From contig URTW01000139.1 in assembly GCA_900550815.1 (NCBI GenBank), forward strand, positions 1 through 5,555: 5,555 bases of DNA, written 5' to 3'. The notes beneath the pieces were generated by a model. The model ran no database searches. It worked only from the letters and a program-made list of their open reading frames with translations, and had not been told where the DNA came from. This document shows positions 1-5,186 of this stretch, one piece after another. The DNA comes from an uncultured Collinsella sp. GTDB lineage: Bacteria > Actinomycetota > Coriobacteriia > Coriobacteriales > Coriobacteriaceae. The translations under genes were made by a program, and so were the position numbers. Positions within the stretch are counted from its first letter, which is position 1, and every line of letters starts with the position of its first letter.

Positions 1-1
1 C

Positions 2-718
2 ATGTGCGTGCGGGTTGGGGAGCTCGACGAGGGCCACATTGCCGTGCGCAGGACCACCGCGCGTGAGGTCTGGGAGCTGGGCCGTCCCGGCAACCGCACC
101 TTTACGGCCGTGTTTACCGTGACGCGCACCGGCTGCTTCCGTATCGAATATGGCTGTGAGAGTGACCGCGCCACGTACGTGTCCATGACCAACCACACGT
201 ACTTTAACCTTGCCGGTCACAACGCCGGCATGGACTGTGAGCACTTCTTTGTTGCTAACGCTGCCCACTACCTGCCCATTGACGGCCAGAACATTCCCAC
301 CGGCGAAATTGCTCCGGTCGAAGGCACGCCATTCGACTTTCGCGAGCTGCGCCCCGTCGCTCCCGGCATGGAGGCCGACGATCCACAGATTAAGCAGGCA
401 CGCGGCTACGACCACTGCCTGTGCATCGATGACTATCAGTACGGTCGCAACCTGCGCCGCGCCCTGCATGTCGAGGAGATGTGGACCGGTCGCGAGCTGG
501 ACTACTACACCACCGCCCCGGGCGTGCAGCTCTACACCGGCAACTGGCTGGGCGACGAGCACGCCAAGGACGATGCCAACTATGGCTGGGGTGCCGGCTT
601 TGCCCTCGAGGCCGAGATGTACCCCGACACGCCGCACCAGCCGCTGTTCCCGCAGGGCATTGTGGGCCCGGGTCATCCCTACAGCAATGTGATCGAGTAC
701 AACTTTATGAGGCACTAA
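2..718 (+). CDS. galM: Galactose mutarotase (aldose 1-epimerase), 3' part of gene
   Basis: Interconverts the alpha and beta anomers of galactose and related aldoses in the cytoplasm, the entry step of the Leloir pathway. The reading frame is open to the left edge, and 238 residues are visible against about 340 for the family, so roughly the first 100 residues lie outside; the ATG at base 2 is probably internal. Family motifs are clear: TNHTYFNL with the general-acid histidine (H65 in visible numbering), GYDH with the substrate-binding aspartate (D137), and the segment ALEAEMYPDTPH with the catalytic-base glutamate (E203). The C-terminus (NVIEYNF, ending MRH) is the normal family end, so the gene is complete at the 3' side. 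It is followed by a GC-rich hairpin and converges on the PTS IIB gene. The assignment rests on motifs and is firm; the substrate within the aldose family is not determined by the sequence. Confidence 0.93.
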   Translation: MCVRVGELDEGHIAVRRTTAREVWELGRPGNRTFTAVFTVTRTGCFRIEYGCESDRATYVSMTNHTYFNLAGHNAGMDCEHFFVANAAHYLPIDGQNIPTGEIAPVEGTPFDFRELRPVAPGMEADDPQIKQARGYDHCLCIDDYQYGRNLRRALHVEEMWTGRELDYYTTAPGVQLYTGNWLGDEHAKDDANYGWGAGFALEAEMYPDTPHQPLFPQGIVGPGHPYSNVIEYNFMRH

Positions 719-743
719 ACCCACAACGCAACATATCGCACAG

Positions 744-780
744 CAGCGACCGCCGGCACCACCGCCGACGGGCGCTGTTT
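744..780 (+). terminator. Probable Rho-independent terminator after galM
   Basis: Bases 744-757 and 764-777 form a hairpin with 12 of 14 positions paired (mismatches A749/G772 and C753/A768) and a 6-base loop, ACCACC. The stem starts 26 bases after the galM stop. The T tract is short (TTT, then C), so termination may be incomplete or the stem may instead protect the 3' end. Confidence 0.5.
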
Positions 781-834
781 CATGAATAAATCCTTCTTTT
801 CGATGCCACCGAATTGGTGACATAATAAAACTAA

Positions 835-970
835 GCCGAATTACTACGATGAACCCACTATGTCCGACCACGCGCTGGTTTATAAAAAATTAGCAACTCG
901 TCTACCTGCAGTTTTATTCTCTGCAAATTTAGCATGCTCGGCGATAAGCAATTCATCGTAGTAAACCGGC
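835..970. repeat. Long imperfect inverted repeat, candidate dispersed intergenic element
   Basis: Bases 835-853 and 952-970 are inverted copies of each other: a perfect 13-bp core (TTACTACGATGAA at 841-853 against 952-964), a two-base mismatch, then four more paired bases (GCCG/CGGC). The arms enclose 98 bases of AT-rich sequence. It sits between two convergent genes and belongs to neither. Arms this long and exact are unlikely by chance in this space. It could be a dispersed palindromic repeat, a remnant of a small non-autonomous mobile element, or a structured RNA. I see no transposase or target-site duplication, so the class is open. Confidence 0.55.
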
Positions 971-972
971 AT
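880..972 (-). other. 30-codon mini reading frame inside the inverted repeat
   Basis: Read on the minus strand, the repeat encodes a 30-residue hydrophilic peptide that begins MPVYYDELLIAEHAKF and ends AGRRVANFL before TAA. The same frame continues without another stop for 11 codons (TSAWSDIVGSS) and then meets TAG TAA, which lie in the other arm of the inverted repeat. The composition looks protein-like, but there is no Shine-Dalgarno sequence before the ATG, and the overlap with the repeat makes a chance or decayed frame equally likely. No function can be assigned. Confidence 0.2.
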
Positions 973-1012
973 AGTTTTGGCGGACAGCGCCACACAAACC
1001 CCCTACGACGGC

Positions 1013-1047
1013 AAAATGATCCGTTTTCCTCCGTCCCCAAGGGATCA
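1013..1047 (-). terminator. Possible terminator of the PTS IIB gene
   Basis: On the minus strand the stop codon TGA is itself the start of a stem: TGATCC (1047-1042) pairs with GGATCA (1022-1017) across a 20-base-scale loop, and TTTT follows (1016-1013). The stem is only 6 bp with a large loop, so this is a weak candidate; nothing better is seen before the inverted repeat. Confidence 0.35.
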
Positions 1048-1527
1048 GTTGAACAGATTGCCGATGGGGTCGGGGGTGGAACTGGGGAGATAGCGGATTT
1101 CTAGCTCTATGTCGAGCTCTTGTAGCTCTTTAAAGGCGGCGACATCTGCGTCGTCTACGGCAACGGCAGGCGTTATGAGGTGCTTGCCCTCCCCTGTCCG
1201 CATGTAACCTATGCTGATCTTGGTGATAGGCACACCGCCCTTAACCAGCGCGAGTGCATCGGCGGGTGAGGCCACCATGACCAGAATCCATTGACGCGGC
1301 GTTGCGGTATGAATGATGTCGATAGTCCTTTGCACCGAGAAAAACCGCGTCCAAACGCCTTCTGGCGCTGCCACCCTCATGGGTGCCCATTGGCGCGAAT
1401 CCGCCGCGATCTCGTCATTGACGATCAGGACGAGGTTGGAACCCACGGCTTCGTTCCACAGCTCAACGTCTTGCCCGTAAATGAAACGGTCATCGATACG
1501 TGTGAGAAGGATCTTGGGTTGAGCCAT
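1045..1527 (-). CDS. PTS mannose/fructose/sorbose-family IIB protein, active-site His replaced by Tyr
   Basis: IIB proteins of this family take a phosphate from IIA on a histidine in the motif RIDDRLIHGQ and pass it to the sugar carried by the IIC/IID membrane pair. This protein matches the whole family length (160 residues): LTRIDDRFIYGQ at 8-19, NDE at 37-39, AAPEGVWTRFFSVQRTIDII at about 53-72, GGVP at 97-100 and the VDD segment at 124-126. The histidine position is Y17, encoded by TAC (bases 1479-1477), one base from CAC. The frame is intact, so it is not an obvious pseudogene. I prefer the ATG at 1527 because GGGG lies 5 bases upstream and only a few residues precede LTRIDDR, as is usual; an in-frame ATG at 1554 has no ribosome site. 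No IIA, IIC or IID gene is beside it in the window. It may be an inactive relic or a non-transporting regulator; the sugar is unknown. Confidence 0.87.
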   Translation of the reverse strand: MAQPKILLTRIDDRFIYGQDVELWNEAVGSNLVLIVNDEIAADSRQWAPMRVAAPEGVWTRFFSVQRTIDIIHTATPRQWILVMVASPADALALVKGGVPITKISIGYMRTGEGKHLITPAVAVDDADVAAFKELQELDIELEIRYLPSSTPDPIGNLFN

Positions 1528-1578
1528 GGCTACCCCATTCTGTTTGAGACCCATACGAGCGGGACGTCGGCCACCAAC

Positions 1579-1617
1579 TCAACAGCAGGTCAAGCGCCAG
1601 ATGGACACCGCAGACAT
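1579..1617 (-). other. Possible 12-codon leader frame upstream of the PTS IIB gene
   Basis: On the minus strand a good ribosome site, GGAGG (1626-1622), stands 4 bases before an ATG that opens the short frame MSAVSIWRLTCC and then TGA. The IIB start lies about 50 bases further on. It could be a leader peptide, the remnant start of a lost upstream PTS gene, or chance. No attenuator hairpin is evident between it and the IIB start. Confidence 0.2.
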
Positions 1618-1666
1618 CACGCCTCCAATATTAGTGCATTTAAAGTGAGAAAAGCCGTCAGAACAC

Positions 1667-1695
1667 TTGCGCGGATTTGCGATGTCCCGTATCAT
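1667..1695 (+). promoter_or_regulatory. Candidate sigma-70-type promoter of tRNA-Thr
   Basis: TTGCGC (1667-1672) and TATCAT (1690-1695, five of six bases of the -10 consensus) are separated by exactly 17 bases. Transcription would begin near 1702, giving a leader of about 33 bases before the mature tRNA at 1735. The -35 box is weak (three of six). A TTGACG at 1705-1710 was considered, but its -10 would fall on the tRNA itself. Confidence 0.35.
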
Positions 1696-1734
1696 AGACA
1701 GCCGTTGACGCCTCAGTTGCGTCATCACATGGCC

Positions 1735-1810
1735 GCCAGCGTAGCTCAGTTGGTAGAGCACCGCTCTCGTAAAGCGGGGGTCACCGGTTCGAGCCCGGTC
1801 GCTGGCTCCA
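1735..1810 (+). tRNA. tRNA-Thr, anticodon CGT
   Basis: A complete 76-base cloverleaf: acceptor stem GCCAGCG/CGCTGGC (7 of 7 paired), T8-A9, D stem GCTC/GAGC, anticodon stem CCGCT/AGCGG with loop CTCGTAA, variable loop GGGTC, and T stem ACCGG/CCGGT with loop TTCGAGC. The anticodon is CGT at 1768-1770, which reads the threonine codon ACG. The discriminator base is T and the CCA end is encoded in the DNA. A strong terminator follows 12 bases later, so this is a single-gene transcript. Its 3' half is a typical target for tyrosine integrases, and defence genes follow downstream. Confidence 0.97.
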
Positions 1811-1822
1811 TTGCATTAGTGC

Positions 1823-1860
1823 AGCTCAGAAGCTTAATTGCTTCTGAGCTTTTTTGTTTT
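1823..1860 (+). terminator. Strong Rho-independent terminator of tRNA-Thr
   Basis: A perfect 11-bp stem, AGCTCAGAAGC (1823-1833) with GCTTCTGAGCT (1840-1850), a 6-base loop TTAATT, and then TTTTTGTTTT. This is a textbook intrinsic terminator. Confidence 0.95.
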
Positions 1861-1864
1861 CTAG

Positions 1865-1952
1865 ACTCCGCGACACTCCGCAAAGGGGTGAAAAAGGGGT
1901 GAAATATTTTTCTAAGTTTTTTCACCCCCAACCATCTTCATGTAACCTTCAT
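1865..1952. repeat. Cluster of short direct repeats spaced 10-11 bp, next to the tRNA
   Basis: Three different direct-repeat pairs follow each other: ACTCCGC at 1865 and 1875 (10-bp period), GGGGTGAAA at 1885 and 1896 (11-bp period), and CTTCAT at 1936 and 1947 (11-bp period). The first GGGGTGAAAAA (1885-1895) also pairs with an inverted copy TTTTTCACCCC (1918-1928). A spacing of one helical turn places each pair on one face of the DNA, as in protein-binding arrays such as integrase arm sites. That role is an inference from position beside a tRNA 3' end; no integrase gene is in the window. Confidence 0.45.
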
Positions 1953-1958
1953 CAGTTA

Positions 1959-2003
1959 ACGGCCCCGTACCTTGAACATATTGCGCCCAAGGTACGGGGC
2001 CGT
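1959..2003. repeat. Perfect 16-bp inverted repeat before the small DNA-binding protein gene
   Basis: ACGGCCCCGTACCTTG (1959-1974) and its exact reverse complement (1988-2003) enclose a 13-base loop. The GC-rich stem would be very stable in RNA. Neither side is followed by a T tract, so it is not a standard intrinsic terminator in either direction. It may insulate the tRNA zone from the genes on the right, act as a protein-binding site, or be part of a mobile-element end. Confidence 0.7.
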
Positions 2004-2012
2004 CACAAATAA

Positions 2013-2035
2013 TAGAATTTTACGAAGCAGCTTCG
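2013..2035 (+). promoter_or_regulatory. Candidate -10 box and palindromic operator of the ribbon-helix-helix gene
   Basis: TAGAAT (2013-2018, five of six of the -10 consensus) has no convincing -35 box. Just downstream, CGAAGC-A-GCTTCG (2023-2035) is a perfect 13-base palindrome with a one-base centre, ending 5 bases before the ribosome site AGGAGA. A palindrome at the start of a transcript encoding a ribbon-helix-helix protein fits autoregulation by dimers, which is common for this fold but not shown here. Confidence 0.3.
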
Positions 2036-2052
2036 ATTAGAGGAGAGCCGTC

Positions 2053-2244
2053 ATGTCAGAGGCCCAGGCAAAAGCCAACGAGAAGTACCGCAAGGCCAAC
2101 GTCAAATCTTTCAACGTCAAGTTCTTCCCGGCCGATGCCGACGTCCTGGCGTACTTCCAGGCCAAAGAGAACCGCAACCAGTACATCAAGGACCTCATCC
2201 GCAAAGATATGGAACGTTCAACGACCGACCGGCAAGATGAGTAA
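2053..2244 (+). CDS. Small ribbon-helix-helix (Arc/MetJ-like) DNA-binding protein
   Basis: A 63-residue basic protein. The first 16 residues are a polar, helix-prone tail (MSEAQAKANEKYRKAN). VKSFNVKFFP (17-26) is the beta strand that would enter the DNA major groove in a dimer, DADVLAYFQAK (27-37) helix A, and NRNQYIKDLIRKDME helix B, joined by the turn that identifies the fold. Proteins of this size and pattern are widespread in gut Firmicutes and Coriobacteria, usually unnamed, and often resemble antitoxins or repressors. The start is supported by AGGAGA (2041-2046) 6 bases upstream. No toxin gene is adjacent: the next gene is the restriction-modification enzyme, 153 bases on. It may repress its own promoter through the palindrome at 2023-2035, or regulate the downstream defence genes; neither is proven. 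Confidence 0.8.
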   Translation: MSEAQAKANEKYRKANVKSFNVKFFPADADVLAYFQAKENRNQYIKDLIRKDMERSTTDRQDE

Positions 2245-2248
2245 ACCC

Positions 2249-2270
2249 AAAATGGCAACAAGTGCCTTTT
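2249..2270 (+). terminator. Weak terminator-like hairpin after the ribbon-helix-helix gene
   Basis: GGCA (2254-2257) pairs with TGCC (2263-2266) over a 5-base loop, flanked by AAA on the left and TTTT on the right, so the A and T runs can extend the stem past one mismatch. It begins 4 bases after the stop. The GC part of the stem is only 4 bp; it may give partial termination and leave the next gene partly uncoupled. Confidence 0.3.
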
Positions 2271-2386
2271 GAAGCGCAATTTATATTTTCGCCCCCATCC
2301 GCCCACAACAATTATTCATTACTGAGCTATATAGGTGAGTCACCGGACTTCCCTCCCCTACAATCGAAAGCGATGGATTTCGATAC

Positions 2387-2393
2387 AAGGAGG
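2387..2393 (+). promoter_or_regulatory. Ribosome binding site that fixes the MmeI-like enzyme start
   Basis: AAGGAGG ends 4 bases before the ATG at 2398. It is the best ribosome site in the window and rules out the upstream in-frame GTG at 2335, which has none. Upstream, TATATT (2282-2287) and TATATA (2328-2333) are possible -10 boxes, but neither has a recognisable -35 partner. Confidence 0.85.
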
Positions 2394-2397
2394 CCAG

Positions 2398-5184
2398 ATG
2401 GCCGGTAAAAAATCTGACGCGGAGTCATTCGCCAGCAGGTGGGCGAACAAGGGAAATGAGAACCAGGACACCCAGCGGTTCTGGATCGACTTCTATCAGA
2501 ACGTCCTGGGCGTTGAGGATGCAGTCTCGAGACTTGAGTTCGAAAAGCCCGTCTCCACCGACGCGAGCACGCATGAGGGCTATATCGACGTCTTCATACC
2601 ATCAGCCAAAACCCTTGTCGAACAGAAGTCGCTGGGAATCGACCTCGCCAAGGAGGAGACGCGCCAGGGCCGTAAGGTGACGCCTGCGAAGCAGGGTAAC
2701 GCCTACGCCCAGGGTATGCCCCTCTCCCAACAGCCGCGCTACATCATCGCCTGCAATTTTGCCGAGTTTTGGGTCTTCGATCGCGAGCGGGACTCGCTAT
2801 GCCGGGAGCCTCTTTTCAAGTTACCGCTCGTCGAGCTTCCCAAGAACCTCGCGGCCATTCAGTTTCTCAAGGGTGGGACGGAGGCTCCGGCTACGATCTC
2901 CCGCGCCGTTTCCGTTGAGGCCGGAAAGATTATGTCGAAGCTTCATGACCAGGTCGCCGAGGCGTTTGATGACCCCGACACGCCCGAGAATCACCATGCG
3001 CTCTCCGTGCTCATGACCCGGCTCATGTTCCTCATGTTCTGCGAGGACTCGGGGCTCGTGGCCCCCAACGCCTTCCGCGACTACGTCTCGCACTTCCAGG
3101 CGGGTGATCTCAGGCGAGGCCTCAAGGACTTGTTCGTTTGGCTTGACACCAAGGATGAGGACCGCGACAAATACGCCGAGTCCTGGCTGAAGAAACTGCC
3201 CTACATGAACGGCGGCCTCTTCCGCGAGAAGACGGAGATTCCGCCCCTGTCCGAGAACTTCCGCCATACGCTCATCGTCGAGGGGTGTCAGGAGTTTGAT
3301 TGGTCGGGCGTGAGCCCTACGGTCTTCGGCTCCATCTTCGAGGGCGCGCTGTCCCACGACCCCCGCCGCGCGAACGGGCAGCGCTTCACGAGCCCCGAGA
3401 ACATCCACATGGTCATAGACCCGCTCTTCCTCGACGGCCTCATAGCCGAATTTGAGGAGGCCTGCGCCAAGCCCGTCGCGGGCGGCGCGAGGACCCGCGC
3501 GCGCAAGGACCTTCACGAGAAGATCGGTGGCATCTCCATCCTCGATCCCGCTGCCGGATCGGGCAACTTCCTTACGGAGAGCTATCTCTGCTTAAGGCAG
3601 CTCGAGAACCGTATTCTCTTCGAGCTCCAGGGCGTGCAGGCGTCAATCAGTTTCGAGGAATCCGGAGACCGAGATGTTCTGGTGAGCCTAAGGAACTTCC
3701 ATGGCATCGAGCTAGAGGACTTCGCCTGCTGCGTCGCCCGAACAGCGCTCTGGATCGCTGAGAAACAAGCAGACGCTGATACGGCAAAGGTGACACAGCG
3801 CGTCTACCAAGAGCTTCCGCTCACGGATTATGAGGGCATCGTCAACGCCAACGCGCTGCGTATCGGCTGGAACGACGTCGTCGAGGCTGATGGGGTCGAC
3901 TACGTCCTCGGAAACCCGCCGTTCCTGGGTCAGGCCATGCAGTCAAAAGAACAATCGAATGATGTTTCCTCACTGTTCGATGGGTTAAGCAATGCGGGAA
4001 AACTGGACTATGTGGCTGGCTGGTTTAAAAAGGCGGCTGACTATTCCAAGGGCACCAACCTTCGATGCGCTTTCGTTTCTTCGAATTCCATTTGTCAGGG
4101 CGAATCAGTGGGATCCCTTTGGAAGGTTCTTTCCGAAGCGGGCTGCGTGATTAATTTTGCGTATACGACGTTCCTTTGGGATAGCGAGGCTTCAGACAAA
4201 GCGGGCGTGATGTGCGTTATCGTTGGCTTCTCGATGTTTGAAGACGGTCATAAAAAGGTCTTGTTTGGCGCTGATGGGCCAATATTCGCTTCTCATATCA
4301 ATGGATACCTAAAGAGCGCTCCAGACGTATGGATTAAGAACAGGAAAAAGTGTATTAATCGGCGCGGCTGCAAAGTCACGCAGGGGAGTCAGCCTATGGA
4401 GAATGGGCAGCTTCTCTTTTCGGTTGAAGAAAAGAAGCAGTTCCTGAGTAGATATCCAGATTGCGAAAAGCTATTCCGTCCCTTCGTTGGAAGCCGCGAG
4501 TTTCTGAATGAAACCGACTTCTCACGCTACTGTCTCTGGCTTGACGGAGTTAATCCTGCGGAGTATACGAACAACACTGAAATAATGAAACGTATCAGAG
4601 CCGTTCGTGAGTATCGCGCATCAAACAAAATACCGAGAATCCGCAAGACCGCTGATAGCCCGCAACTATTTACGCAGATTAGGCAGCCGGAGAACGACTA
4701 CATCATAATTCCTAGAGTTTCGTCCGCACGGCGGAAGTACATCCCTATTGGCTATGTCTCTAGAAGAGTGGTGGCGAGTGACGCCGTTGTAATCGTTGAC
4801 GGAGCGAGCATGTTTGACTTCGGGTTGCTCATGTCGCAGACACACAATGCCTGGATGAGAACCGTTGCCGGTAGGTTGAAAAATGACTACCGATATGCTC
4901 CATCCGTGTACTACAACTTTCCCTATCCAGATGCTGACCAAGACGCCATCAGCGAAATTGAGGAGCGAGCGAAAGCCGTTATAAAGGCTAGATCCAATTA
5001 CCCTGATTGCTCCTTGGCAACACTGTATGGAGCCGATTCGTTCTTCCTGTTCAACGATTTAGTTAAGGCTCATTCTGATTTGGACGCGGCCGTTGAGTCT
5101 GCATATGGCATGAGCTTCGATGGCGACGAAGAAAAGATCGTTGCCCATCTGTTCAACCTTTATGCCAAGAAAGTCGGTGAGTAG
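2398..5184 (+). CDS. MmeI-like Type IIL restriction-modification enzyme (nuclease, adenine methyltransferase and target recognition in one chain)
   Basis: At 928 residues it is close to MmeI (about 920). Order of parts: N-terminal PD-(D/E)XK nuclease with D64 in GYIDVF and E75-Q-K77, followed by the family segment PRYIIACNFAEFWVFD (113-128); helical linker with LMTRLMFLMFCEDSGL (205-220), LPYMNGGLF (267-275) and DWSGVSPTVFGSIFEGAL (301-318); methyltransferase with SAM motif DPAAGSGNF (383-391), GIELEDFA (436-443) and catalytic NPPF (506-509), which indicates N6-adenine methylation; target-recognition domain about 645-845, starting near GSQPMENG (663-670); C-terminal helices. Both catalytic centres look intact. 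Enzymes of this family methylate one strand of an asymmetric site and cut at a fixed distance from it; the target sequence cannot be read here. It ends 2 bases before the Mrr-like gene, so the two are probably co-translated. BREX PglX is an alternative, but the N-terminal nuclease motif and the lack of BREX neighbours argue against it. Confidence 0.9.
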   Translation: MAGKKSDAESFASRWANKGNENQDTQRFWIDFYQNVLGVEDAVSRLEFEKPVSTDASTHEGYIDVFIPSAKTLVEQKSLGIDLAKEETRQGRKVTPAKQGNAYAQGMPLSQQPRYIIACNFAEFWVFDRERDSLCREPLFKLPLVELPKNLAAIQFLKGGTEAPATISRAVSVEAGKIMSKLHDQVAEAFDDPDTPENHHALSVLMTRLMFLMFCEDSGLVAPNAFRDYVSHFQAGDLRRGLKDLFVWLDTKDEDRDKYAESWLKKLPYMNGGLFREKTEIPPLSENFRHTLIVEGCQEFDWSGVSPTVFGSIFEGALSHDPRRANGQRFTSPENIHMVIDPLFLDGLIAEFEEACAKPVAGGARTRARKDLHEKIGGISILDPAAGSGNFLTESYLCLRQLENRILFELQGVQASISFEESGDRDVLVSLRNFHGIELEDFACCVARTALWIAEKQADADTAKVTQRVYQELPLTDYEGIVNANALRIGWNDVVEADGVDYVLGNPPFLGQAMQSKEQSNDVSSLFDGLSNAGKLDYVAGWFKKAADYSKGTNLRCAFVSSNSICQGESVGSLWKVLSEAGCVINFAYTTFLWDSEASDKAGVMCVIVGFSMFEDGHKKVLFGADGPIFASHINGYLKSAPDVWIKNRKKCINRRGCKVTQGSQPMENGQLLFSVEEKKQFLSRYPDCEKLFRPFVGSREFLNETDFSRYCLWLDGVNPAEYTNNTEIMKRIRAVREYRASNKIPRIRKTADSPQLFTQIRQPENDYIIIPRVSSARRKYIPIGYVSRRVVASDAVVIVDGASMFDFGLLMSQTHNAWMRTVAGRLKNDYRYAPSVYYNFPYPDADQDAISEIEERAKAVIKARSNYPDCSLATLYGADSFFLFNDLVKAHSDLDAAVESAYGMSFDGDEEKIVAHLFNLYAKKVGE
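3935..5180 (+). other. Low-GC segment covering the specificity half of the MmeI-like gene
   Basis: Counted GC is 81 of 120 at 3421-3540, 53 of 120 at 4561-4680, and 40 of 60 at 5281-5340 in the next gene. The fall begins about 10 bases after the NPPF codons (3913-3924) and lasts to the end of the gene. Codon choice also shifts towards A/T-ending codons. The segment holds the rest of the methyltransferase fold and all of the target-recognition domain. It is best read as a recombined module that replaced the original specificity part; selection for a diverse recognition domain within an older gene is the alternative. Confidence 0.6.
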
Positions 5185-5186
5185 CA

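Noticed and set aside
210..789. Two plus-strand frames overlapping galM (210-692 and 481-789)
   Set aside because: Both are out-of-frame shadows of galM, whose frame carries all the family motifs.
858..1040. 60-codon frame on the minus strand after the PTS IIB gene
   Set aside because: It crosses the terminator candidate and the inverted repeat and has no protein-like pattern. The shorter frame at 880-972 is the more protein-like reading.
1291..1902. 203-codon open frame on the plus strand
   Set aside because: It runs antisense through the PTS IIB gene and then across the tRNA and its terminator, so it cannot be a real protein gene.
2037..2306. 89-codon frame on the minus strand over the ribbon-helix-helix gene
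   Set aside because: It is antisense to a gene with a clear fold and a good ribosome site, and has no own supporting signal.
2335..2397. N-terminal extension of the MmeI-like protein from a GTG at 2335
   Set aside because: No ribosome site precedes the GTG, the added residues match nothing in the family, and AAGGAGG sits directly before the ATG at 2398.
2821..3516. 231-codon open frame on the minus strand
   Set aside because: It lies wholly inside the MmeI-like gene in its GC-rich half, where long antisense frames arise from codon bias; its translation is rich in Arg, Ala and Gly with no recognisable motif.
4666..4941. 91-codon minus-strand frame within the target-recognition region
   Set aside because: It is antisense to the recognition domain with no ribosome site or family pattern.
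2398..5184. Interpretation as BREX PglX or a Type I HsdM
   Set aside because: The N-terminal D64/E75-Q-K77 nuclease motif, the MmeI-type linker and the single-chain length fit Type IIL better, and no BREX or hsdS/hsdR gene is adjacent.
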